Of a stretch of DNA of 22,382 nt, positions 1-7,019 are shown piece after piece (the first letter of the stretch is position 1; each line of letters opens with the position of its first letter). This DNA comes from an uncultured Candidatus Melainabacteria bacterium (GTDB lineage Bacteria; Cyanobacteriota; Vampirovibrionia; Gastranaerophilales; Gastranaerophilaceae), in NCBI GenBank assembly GCA_934757255.1, contig CAKVLL010000027.1, positions 1-22,382 of the forward strand, in the 5' to 3' direction. The translations under genes and the position numbers were made by a program. The notes under the pieces were generated by a model, which saw only the letters and a list, made by a program, of their open reading frames with translations, did not search any database and had not been told where the DNA came from.

Positions 1-55
1 TTTCAAACTTTGCTTTAAAGTCTTGACTAAATTTTGAAAAATCAATTCCTGCCAC
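1..55 (-). CDS. Partial leftward gene, N-terminus only, unknown function
   Basis: Only the first 18 codons are inside the window; the gene runs off the left edge. I chose the GTG at 55-53. It has an AAGG Shine-Dalgarno seven bases upstream and lies 32 bases downstream of a perfect sigma-28-type promoter (88-114). The peptide begins MAGIDFSKFSQDFKAKFE. An in-frame stop just upstream (rc of 79-81 region) rules out a longer reading in this frame. The fragment is too short to assign a family. A short helical N-terminus followed by an EF-hand, as in the 299-residue gene at 9126-10025, is possible but cannot be seen here. The promoter class places it with the calpain-like and peptidoglycan hydrolase genes. 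Confidence 0.5.
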   Translation of the reverse strand, partial: MAGIDFSKFSQDFKAKFE

Positions 56-87
56 TATAACACCTTTTTCTTCATCTTACATGTAAG

Positions 88-114
88 TTATCGGCACAAA
101 TTCTAAAAACTTTA
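88..114 (-). promoter_or_regulatory. Sigma-28-type promoter (perfect consensus)
   Basis: On the minus strand TAAAGTTT (114-107) and GCCGATAA (95-88) are separated by exactly 11 bases. This is the textbook FliA/sigma-28 consensus. It directs transcription left into the partial gene starting at 55. The early transcript contains ACATGTAA, similar to the start of the leaders behind the other promoters of this class in the window. Confidence 0.75.
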
Positions 115-142
115 ATGTTATTAAAAAATTTGCGGCGCAAAT

Positions 143-176
<34 letters not shown>

Positions 177-360
177 GTTTTGCAGCAATTGTAACAATTT
201 TTAGTTTTGCTTAACAATTGAATATATATTAAATAAAGTTGTTATATTTCTTAACATTAAGAATCGATGCGCATTCATTACTTTAGAAATTTCAGCAATG
301 CACTCAATATGTTTTTAAAAACATTTTATATTTAAACAACAGGCTTAAAATTCTTCAAAT

Positions 361-1185
361 TTAATGAATCATATAAGTTGCATTTGAGCCCAAAACTTTA
401 TCTTTTAAGCGTTTAAAACCTTTTCCATAAATATACTTCATTTGTTCTACTAAATTTTCTTCAACATCTATTAAATACATATCATGCACAATAAACTCTT
501 TTATAATAAAGACAATACCTTTATTTCTCGTCCAAATAATATTTGCATCTGCTATATCATTTTTCAAAGATGATATTTTCCCTATAACACCTTCCGAATC
601 ATCTGCGGCAATAATAATCATCCTACCACCTAAAGATAATTCAATATCACGAGCAAATGCGTGTTCAAAAATCATTCCGAATCTAGAATTAAAATTGTCA
701 TAGCCGACAATTCTTATTTCAACATTTCTGTTATAAGCATTTAAAAGCTCTTTTTCAAAAACTTTAAAATCTTGTGACCAAATCTCCATATAAATTTCGT
801 GTTTTGCGTTTTGGATAACTTCAATAATTCTATCCTGTATATTTTGCTTACCGGTAATCGTTAAAATAGGCTCATTATAATCGTCTTTTACTTCTGGCAA
901 ATGTTTATCCAAAAAATTTATTGTCGAATTCATTTTTTTTTGAAATCTTTGAGTTAATTGTTTTGGTTTAATTGGAGTATATGTTTGTGGCTTAGCATTA
1001 GCAGACACTACGATATTTTTTTCTTCTAAAATTTTTAATGTATCATAAGTTCTTGACTGCGGTATATTAGCAAGTTTTGATATTTCATAACCCGTTGCAG
1101 GATATTTTTTCAGAAGCGCAATATAAACCTTTGCTTCGTATGTATTAAAACCTATTTCTTTTAATTTTTCTACTAAATCAGCCAT
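361..1185 (-). CDS. TrmB-family transcriptional regulator
   Basis: 274 residues, a usual length for the family. Residues about 5-75 form a winged helix-turn-helix typical of TrmB proteins: GFNTYEAKVYIALLK, then GYEISKLANIPQSRTYDTL as the recognition region. Residues about 105-240 resemble the TrmB C-terminal effector domain of the phospholipase-D-like fold (EIYMEIWSQDF, VEIRIVGYD). TrmB-type regulators usually sense sugars or other metabolites and control transport or metabolic genes; the ligand here cannot be read from sequence. The start is fixed by the HTH beginning at residue 3. There is no Shine-Dalgarno, and a promoter (1192-1220) ends six bases before the ATG, so the mRNA is probably leaderless. 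No obvious target sits beside it; the nearest sugar-related gene is the mannosidase at 7020. Confidence 0.82.
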   Translation of the reverse strand: MADLVEKLKEIGFNTYEAKVYIALLKKYPATGYEISKLANIPQSRTYDTLKILEEKNIVVSANAKPQTYTPIKPKQLTQRFQKKMNSTINFLDKHLPEVKDDYNEPILTITGKQNIQDRIIEVIQNAKHEIYMEIWSQDFKVFEKELLNAYNRNVEIRIVGYDNFNSRFGMIFEHAFARDIELSLGGRMIIIAADDSEGVIGKISSLKNDIADANIIWTRNKGIVFIIKEFIVHDMYLIDVEENLVEQMKYIYGKGFKRLKDKVLGSNATYMIH

Positions 1186-1191
1186 ATAAGC

Positions 1192-1220
1192 ATTGTATCA
1201 AATTTTAAACTTTTTGAAAA
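1192..1220 (-). promoter_or_regulatory. Sigma-70-type promoter of the TrmB gene
   Basis: On the minus strand TTTTCA (1220-1215), a 17-base spacer and TACAAT (1197-1192). The start codon follows six bases after the -10 box, which predicts transcription starting at or next to the ATG. Confidence 0.5.
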
Positions 1221-1269
1221 GATTCACAAAAACTTGTTTTTTCTTCATCATAAATAGGTGCAAGTTCCG

Positions 1270-1560
1270 TTACTTTTTCTTGCCAATTAGCCAATCAAAA
1301 ACGTTTATTCGTTTGATACCTTCGTTTTCACCCTCGCCTAAATCTATAGTCAGCAAAAACTTAGGATAATTGTTCTTAATTTTTTCTAAAGAAGCAAGTT
1401 CTCGTTCTAAAGTATCGTCGTTTAAAACATTTAGTGCAACTTGATAATATTCTACCGTATTATTCTTTGTTGCAACAAAATCAACCTCTGCATTATAGCA
1501 TTTACCAACATTGACTTTATAACCTCGCCTTATAAGTTCTAAATAAACAACATTTTCACT
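1270..1560 (-). pseudogene. C-terminal remnant of an AAA-type ATPase with DUF4143 domain
   Basis: Reading leftward from 1560 gives 96 uninterrupted codons with no usable start, beginning SENVVYLELIRRGYKVNVG and continuing through AEVDFVATKNN, LERELASLEKIKNNYPKF and EGIKRINVFDWLIG to a TAA at 1272-1270. This matches the end of the widespread AAA_14/DUF4143 ATPases (PD-(D/E)XK-like C-terminal domain; note the EVDFVATK core). Family members are about 380-450 residues, so three quarters are missing. An in-frame TAA lies at 1563-1561, and upstream sequence no longer resembles the family. A strong inverted repeat at 1597-1633 lies just beyond the break point. I call it a truncated, untranslated relic. 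Confidence 0.78.
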
Positions 1561-1596
1561 TTACAATAATAAAAGTTTTAACAAAATGCAAAATAC

Positions 1597-1633
1597 ATTT
1601 TACAAAACTAAAATTATTTTAATTTTGTAAAAT
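1597..1633. repeat. AT-rich inverted repeat, 17-bp arms
   Basis: ATTTTACAAAACTAAAA (1597-1613), a three-base loop and TTTTAATTTTGTAAAAT (1617-1633). The arms pair with a single mismatch. There is no T-run after either arm, so it is not a classic terminator. It sits between the truncated ATPase remnant and the promoter of the calpain-like gene and could be a regulatory operator, a cruciform or a recombination scar. Confidence 0.7.
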
Positions 1634-1670
1634 GAGGCAAATACAAATGTAACGATTTCTTAACAAACCC

Positions 1671-1697
1671 TAAAGTTTTCCGTAAAAATGCCGTAGT
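1671..1697 (+). promoter_or_regulatory. Sigma-28-type promoter of the calpain-like gene
   Basis: TAAAGTTT (1671-1678), an 11-base spacer and GCCGTAGT (1690-1697). The -35 box is perfect and the -10 box keeps the GCCG core. A TGTAACGATTT motif lies at 1648-1658. The leader then reads ACATGATGAAAGGGA, close to the CCATGTAAAAGGGA behind the promoter at 22291-22318. Confidence 0.7.
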
Positions 1698-1723
1698 ACA
1701 TGATGAAAGGGAAATAAAGTAAG

Positions 1724-4700
1724 ATGTCATTGGATAAATTTTGGCTACAATCAAATAATAGTAAGCAAATTGATTTGCAAAATCTTAAGGAGCTAAAAAA
1801 GAGTGACCTTGGGAATAACAATGCCTTAATCCAATTGTTTAATATATTTGACACTCAGAAAGCAGATGGGACAGTGGGTTCTGATGGTGTTTTAAACAAA
1901 TCTGAATTAACATCACTTTTTAACACATTTAATGCCGGTGCAAATTCTTCAAAGGGAGCATCAAAGTCTGTATTTGAATTAAATGAAGCAGAGGAATATC
2001 TTAATACAACAAAAACTACTAGTGATAAAACATTAAGTGAAATCGGAGTAAAAGCTGCGGATTTATTTGAGTTTTTATCTAAACTTACTCAAAATTCTAA
2101 TGCTACGGTAAATGTAAATAATGTTGCGAATGATGTTCATTTAACAGAAGAACAGGCACAAGATGAGGTAATTTCTACAATATCAGATGATACTGCTAAC
2201 GCTAGAACTCTTTTGATGAAGCAAGATAATGGGCATATTAGCCAATTGTATAACAAAGCTAAAGAATTGTTTGATTCAGATTTGTCTTTATCTAATGTAG
2301 AAGAAGCTTTTATGCTTCAAGAAGAATGTTTAGAAAATTTATCTAAGGCAAAAGAAGGCAAATTAAGTAAACGAGAATATTTTTTACAAAATAGAGAACA
2401 TCTTAAAACAATGATGAAACGCAGATTGTTTAGAAAAGATGAAAACACAGGTTTAGATTTTCTTGATAATAATCGTGGCAAAATGTCTAAGCAAGAATTT
2501 GCAAAATTTATGGAAGATTATATCAATCAAAAAATAAATGAGATTGATAAATTGGATAGTTTGAATAAGTTTCTGCATGATTTGCTCACTTTGACTTCAA
2601 GCGGTGTGAATAGAATGCTAAAAAATTATCAAAAAGCGGCAGAAAACAAACTTTTTATAGCAGAAGCTAAATCCGTTCATTCAAAGACTTCTTCCATTCC
2701 ACAAAAGTATAATACGACAGAACCTATGACATTCAAAGAAGTCTTTAAAATTGAACGCAATCAAGAATATTCAAAAGACAGAGTTGAAGCTTATATTAGC
2801 CAAAAACAAAAAACTGATTTTGCAGTAGGTGCTTATAATAAATATCAATCATTCAAAATGAATTCAAGTGAAATTTTAAACGATTATACAAAATCTGTTG
2901 CCGGAACGTATGCTTTTGGTGGTATGGCTGCAGGAGATCAGCCAAATCCGGAGAAACAAATGCAAAAAGTTTTGGAAGCATTTGAATCATATTATGCAAA
3001 TCCGATAGACCCAAATTCTGCAAGAAATGAAATAGAAACTTTGATAAAAGATAATAAACTTCCTATTAGTGTTATTCAAGATTCTGATGGCAAATTATCG
3101 CTAGATTTATCAAATTTAAAAACAGATACAGAAAAAAATAATGTACTAAATAAATTATTAAAACTTGAAGATTCAAAATTGGAAGCAAAACTAAAAACAA
3201 CACTTGGCGGTGAAGTTGATGAAATGTTAGAAATGTTTTCAACTACTACCCAAATTGCTTTTACTAATGCTTATGGACACGATTTTACTAATGAATTAGT
3301 TCAAGAAATGTCAGACGACAATAAAACAGTAATTCAAAGATACACTGGCAATGCCTCTCAAATTGGTATGGGTTTAACTGTGGTAGGTGGCGTTCTTTGC
3401 TTTACTCCGTTAGCCGGTGTTGGAGCAGCTATGGTAGGTATTGGTAATGCTATGGCGATTGGCGGAATGGTAGCAGAAAGTGCATTGGGTTTTGAAGAAG
3501 CATTGAGCCGTTCTAATCTTAATCCGGAAGAAATTAAGGAATTAAGCAAAACTCTTGTTATGAATGCAGGAGGCTTTGTCGTTGGTTATAAAGCCGGTCA
3601 AACAGGTATGAAAGCATTCAATAAACTGATTGATAAAAAGCTGGCAGAAGTTTTTAAAACAGAAATGGCTAACGGTAATCGAGCAGAAGCTTTGAAACAA
3701 GTATTTTCTAACCCTGAATATTTGAAAAACTTTATGCAAGCAGCCGGAGTGAAATTAAGTGCAGATTTTGTAATTTCTTATGCCGGTGATTTGGCAATGA
3801 TGGGAATTCTTGATACTAATGATGATTGGAAATCTCTACTTCAATCTAACTTGATTGGTATTATGACAAGTATGGGTGGAGATTTGAAAGATGTTGCAAA
3901 TTTAGGAATTAAAGGTAACAAAGCTAAAACTATACAAAAAGAAGGAACAACAAATAACAAGGTTCAAGAATTATCGGATTTGCGTAATGATACTGAATTG
4001 AAAAATAAGGAAGACAAAAGCAGTATCACTGTAGAAAAAGCTGAAACTGCTAAAGCCGATAATACCCCTCACCCTAACCCTCTCCCACAAGGGGCGAGGG
4101 AACAAAATAGTGTGCATGTTGATAAAAATGCAGATGGCACATTTAATGTTAAAGATGGTGACTATTATTGGCATGTAAAAAATAATGAAGAACTCTCATT
4201 TGTAACAGATTATCTAATTCAAAGAAAAGATTTATCAGGAATGTTAATAAAAGAAAAAGTCAGAGATGACGGAAGTAAACTAATTAAAGAAGTTGATCCA
4301 CAAACCGGCAAATCTGTAAGAACAACAAAAGTTAATTCTGATGGTTCAATAGAATACATTACATTTTACGAACGTAAGAATGGTGTAACAACGAAAACAA
4401 TTGAGTTATATAGTGATAAAGCATTTGTTACAGATTATAGAACCTCTAATGGTAAATACCAAGCATCTAAAGAAACTGAAATATATTCTAATGGTCAAAA
4501 AGATGTAACAGTTTATGATTCTTATGGCAAAGTAGAAGAAAAATATTCTATTCCGAATGTTGAACTTGTAGTTAATAAAGACGGTAGTTATGTTTCAGAA
4601 GAAAACATCGATATCTTAATGCAAAAATTTGGCATCACTGACAGAAATGAAGCAACTATGTTGCTTGAAAATGTTATTGATTGTGGTGTAAATGATAGAT

Positions 4701-6268
4701 TCCTAAGGATTTTAACAAATTTGAATGATACTAATAAAAACATTATTTTACCTTTAATGAAAAATAATAAAACTGCGTATATTGCGTATGAGGTTATGGA
4801 AAATGTTAATGCTGCCAATAAAGATGTTTTAGAATTTGCAACAAAAAATTTAAATATAGACGAATTACAATTATGCGATTTGTCTAGATTGACAGATGAA
4901 GTAAATGCACTTAGAATTTTGAATGCACTTAAAGAAGGAAAAGATTTAAGAGCTCTTTCTAACAGATACCACAACCTTAAATGTATATATGACCCAATAA
5001 TGCAAAAAATGGATAGTACAAATAAAGTCGAATTTATACAAAAAGAAATAGATTCATTTGAGCAAGATTTGTCGAAAATAACAAATGAACCACTTAAATA
5101 TACTGAGTTATTTGAATTGAAACTTCAAAATAAGGAAAGATATGAAAGAATATTAAATTCAGGTTTAATTGAAGCATTAGAAAATGGAACTGTAAAGAAT
5201 GTCAAAATACCAAGGTTGGCTAATGCTGATTTGACCCCTGAAATTTATAGTGATTTAAAACTGTTAAAAGAAGGGAAGTCTATAGTAAAAGAATTTAGTG
5301 CTGATATTGATATCAAAGAAGCTTATAAAGCAACCTCAATTGGAGATATCGTAGAAGTTGGTGAACAAATGTATATCAATGACGGTAAAAAACTTGCAAA
5401 ATGGAAGATGACAAAAGAAATGTTCTTGAAATTATTTCCACCGGTAGATAGATTTGCTTTTAAGCAAAAAAGTCTTGGTAATTGTTACTTGCTTTCATCA
5501 ATTTCATCTGTAATGAGAAATAAAAAAGCTAGTGTAACCTTCTACCAATCCTTTAAATATGATGGAAAAGATGTTAAAGTTACTGTTAAAGCTTACGAAG
5601 ATTATAACGGTTCGCAAACATTCACAAATGGTGAATTAAGTAATTTAGGAAAAAAACAAGTAGAAGCTTGTAAAGGCGTTCAATTATACGAACATACATA
5701 CGCAAAAGTAGCATTAAGAAAGAAAGATATAATATATCCAAATACTGCCGAAAGTAACGCATTAATGCAAAGAATAGAAGGTGGTAATAGTTCACAAGCA
5801 GTGCAAGAAATCCTTGGTACAAAAGCTATAAATGATGATTATGCAGGATCAGACTTGATGTTAGTAAGTAGTTTCAGTATTCCATACAAAATAAATTCTG
5901 CATCAACAGTAAATGTAGATTTAACACAACTTAATAGTAAATCAATTCAAGATGTATTAAATAATTTTAAAGAAAATAATCCAAATACAAGTATTGCTTT
6001 ATATCTAGGTGATAGCAAGAATATAAAAACAGTAATAGATTGTTTAGTAAATAATGATGATATTATTTTAAACTTTGGTACAAAACATGATTTGAAACTT
6101 ACGGATATTTTAAAGAAACAACATGCTTATTCTGTTTGTGGATATAATAAATCTACAGGAACTGTAAAAGTAGTAGATCCACATAATAATTCAAATATAA
6201 AAGAAATTCATATTGATGAATTATCAAAACTTACTGATACTATATATATAACAAACCTTGCTAAATGA
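1724..6268 (+). CDS. Large EF-hand-like protein with C-terminal calpain-like cysteine protease domain
   Basis: 1514 residues; ATG at 1724 with AAAGGG 12 bases upstream. Domains as seen: an EF-hand-like segment with a lengthened loop (D43, D48, D54, E61); a second one near 245-260 (LDNNRGKMSKQEF); a glycine-rich hydrophobic segment at about 540-595, able to insert into or cross a membrane; a polar linker; a region of short beta-rich repeats (about 800-950); and from about 1240 a papain-fold domain. In that domain QKSLGNCYLLSSI carries the likely nucleophile C1254 and KQHAYSVCGY the likely H1467. The VVDPHNN segment puts D1485 where calpains have the catalytic Asn of NPWG. Family C2 enzymes are Ca2+-linked cysteine endopeptidases. 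No signal peptide is evident, so export would need a dedicated system. An autoprocessing toxin/effector-like role is an inference. Residues 781-793 are encoded by a palindromic repeat. Confidence 0.75.
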   Translation: MSLDKFWLQSNNSKQIDLQNLKELKKSDLGNNNALIQLFNIFDTQKADGTVGSDGVLNKSELTSLFNTFNAGANSSKGASKSVFELNEAEEYLNTTKTTSDKTLSEIGVKAADLFEFLSKLTQNSNATVNVNNVANDVHLTEEQAQDEVISTISDDTANARTLLMKQDNGHISQLYNKAKELFDSDLSLSNVEEAFMLQEECLENLSKAKEGKLSKREYFLQNREHLKTMMKRRLFRKDENTGLDFLDNNRGKMSKQEFAKFMEDYINQKINEIDKLDSLNKFLHDLLTLTSSGVNRMLKNYQKAAENKLFIAEAKSVHSKTSSIPQKYNTTEPMTFKEVFKIERNQEYSKDRVEAYISQKQKTDFAVGAYNKYQSFKMNSSEILNDYTKSVAGTYAFGGMAAGDQPNPEKQMQKVLEAFESYYANPIDPNSARNEIETLIKDNKLPISVIQDSDGKLSLDLSNLKTDTEKNNVLNKLLKLEDSKLEAKLKTTLGGEVDEMLEMFSTTTQIAFTNAYGHDFTNELVQEMSDDNKTVIQRYTGNASQIGMGLTVVGGVLCFTPLAGVGAAMVGIGNAMAIGGMVAESALGFEEALSRSNLNPEEIKELSKTLVMNAGGFVVGYKAGQTGMKAFNKLIDKKLAEVFKTEMANGNRAEALKQVFSNPEYLKNFMQAAGVKLSADFVISYAGDLAMMGILDTNDDWKSLLQSNLIGIMTSMGGDLKDVANLGIKGNKAKTIQKEGTTNNKVQELSDLRNDTELKNKEDKSSITVEKAETAKADNTPHPNPLPQGAREQNSVHVDKNADGTFNVKDGDYYWHVKNNEELSFVTDYLIQRKDLSGMLIKEKVRDDGSKLIKEVDPQTGKSVRTTKVNSDGSIEYITFYERKNGVTTKTIELYSDKAFVTDYRTSNGKYQASKETEIYSNGQKDVTVYDSYGKVEEKYSIPNVELVVNKDGSYVSEENIDILMQKFGITDRNEATMLLENVIDCGVNDRFLRILTNLNDTNKNIILPLMKNNKTAYIAYEVMENVNAANKDVLEFATKNLNIDELQLCDLSRLTDEVNALRILNALKEGKDLRALSNRYHNLKCIYDPIMQKMDSTNKVEFIQKEIDSFEQDLSKITNEPLKYTELFELKLQNKERYERILNSGLIEALENGTVKNVKIPRLANADLTPEIYSDLKLLKEGKSIVKEFSADIDIKEAYKATSIGDIVEVGEQMYINDGKKLAKWKMTKEMFLKLFPPVDRFAFKQKSLGNCYLLSSISSVMRNKKASVTFYQSFKYDGKDVKVTVKAYEDYNGSQTFTNGELSNLGKKQVEACKGVQLYEHTYAKVALRKKDIIYPNTAESNALMQRIEGGNSSQAVQEILGTKAINDDYAGSDLMLVSSFSIPYKINSASTVNVDLTQLNSKSIQDVLNNFKENNPNTSIALYLGDSKNIKTVIDCLVNNDDIILNFGTKHDLKLTDILKKQHAYSVCGYNKSTGTVKVVDPHNNSNIKEIHIDELSKLTDTIYITNLAK
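4064..4102 (+). repeat. Palindromic intergenic-type repeat lying in frame inside a gene
   Basis: The stretch ACCCCTCACCCTAACCCTCT... through GGGGCGAGGGAA encodes residues 781-793 (TPHPNPLPQGARE) of the 1514-residue protein. It is nearly identical to the intergenic copy at 20894-20934. It is GC-rich in an AT-rich gene, has CCCTCTCCC/GGG-GAGGG complementarity, and falls in a low-complexity linker, which is where such an insertion would be tolerated. Confidence 0.85.
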
Positions 6269-6337
6269 GTTTAACTTAAGAATTATCTTTTATAAAATCT
6301 GTTGTTCTAATATTATATGTTCACGCAATACAGCAGG

Positions 6338-6361
6338 TAGGGTGCAAATTTTTGCACCTTA
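6338..6361 (+). terminator. Candidate terminator after the calpain-like gene
   Basis: GGTGCAAA (6341-6348) and TTTGCACC (6351-6358) form a perfect stem, extended by weaker pairs on each side (6338-6361). The T-tail is weak, so intrinsic termination is plausible rather than certain. It lies 70 bases after the stop codon. Confidence 0.5.
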
Positions 6362-6670
6362 AACTCTTAGCCGTAATAATTTCACAAATCTGCTAATTAT
6401 ATTAACAAAGCCATTTAATTGCGTCGCTTTGTAACAAAATATCCTAATAGACCCTGACAAATTATCTAGATGCGTTAATCTGTAGATGCAATAGAGGTAA
6501 TTTGTTATGAATAATTTTGAAAAACGTTTGTTATTGGACTACTTGGACAAGCTTTGCTGTCAGATTGATTACAACAAATAAACTTCTTTGAAAGGCAGAT
6601 ATAATAAGCATTTTTTGTCTGACATTAGCTAGAACGTAGCAATAATGTATATTTTAAAAATTAAGCACTA
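6362..6670. other. Intergenic stretch with one possible tiny ORF
   Basis: About 300 bases between the candidate terminator and the tRNA terminator. It holds the 24-codon ORF at 6507-6581. An inverted repeat ACAAATTA ... TAATTTGT (about 6458-6505) encloses that ORF's Shine-Dalgarno. I see nothing else identifiable. Confidence 0.5.
6507..6581 (+). CDS. Possible small protein, 24 residues
   Basis: ATG at 6507 with AGAGG nine bases upstream; the product is MNNFEKRLLLDYLDKLCCQI followed by DYNK. It is amphipathic with two adjacent cysteines. It is not recognised as any family. The ribosome-binding site is inside one arm of an inverted repeat, which could make translation conditional. An ORF this short can arise by chance, so the call rests on the ribosome-binding site alone. 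Confidence 0.28.
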   Translation: MNNFEKRLLLDYLDKLCCQIDYNK

Positions 6671-6694
6671 AAAAAGCCACGCTATACGTGGCTT
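6670..6694 (-). terminator. Intrinsic terminator of tRNA-Glu
   Basis: On the minus strand AGCCACG, a five-base loop and CGTGGCT are followed directly by a T-run (TTTTTTAG). It begins seven bases after the CCA end of the tRNA. Confidence 0.88.
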
Positions 6695-6700
6695 ATTAAA

Positions 6701-6776
6701 TGGTACCCCCAAGCGAATTCGAATCGCTGTCTACACCGTGAAAGGGTGTTGTCCTAGGCCTCTAGACGATGGGGGC
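6701..6776 (-). tRNA. tRNA-Glu (anticodon UUC)
   Basis: 76 nt including an encoded CCA. On the minus strand it begins GCCCCCATCGTCTAGAGGCC; the acceptor pairs with TGGGGGT (one G-U). The anticodon stem ACACC/GGTGT closes the loop CTTTCAC with anticodon TTC, and the T-loop is TTCGAAT. The acceptor and D-arm closely resemble cyanobacterial tRNA-Glu. It has its own promoter (6792-6819) and terminator (6670-6694), so it is a stand-alone transcription unit. Confidence 0.97.
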
Positions 6777-6791
6777 TTATCGACAATTTCT

Positions 6792-6819
6792 ATATTACCA
6801 AATCAAAGTTTAATGTCAA
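6792..6819 (-). promoter_or_regulatory. Sigma-70-type promoter of tRNA-Glu
   Basis: TTGACA (6819-6814), a 16-base spacer and TAATAT (6797-6792) on the minus strand, about 15 bases before the tRNA 5' end. Confidence 0.7.
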
Positions 6820-7019
6820 GCAAAAAGTTTAAAAAAAAATATTTTTTTTAATTTCTTTAAACAAATCAATAAATATACACTTTTTAACAATAATAGAAAA
6901 TTTAAAATCTACTTTTTTTACAACAAACTCATTAAATATTTAATTAGAAATAAAAATATTTACAAAAATTTACATAAAAAATAATGATATCCTATACAAA
7001 TTTGATGTATTATTAAACT

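Noticed and set aside
82..120. Leftward pseudogene with an in-frame stop extending from about 140
   Set aside because: I first read this as decayed coding sequence, but the bases form a perfect sigma-28-type promoter and leader, so the gene more simply starts at GTG 55.
309..324. Terminator at the palindrome ATGTTTTTAAAAACAT after the TrmB gene
   Set aside because: It is pure AT apart from two pairs and has no T-tail; such palindromes are expected in AT-rich DNA.
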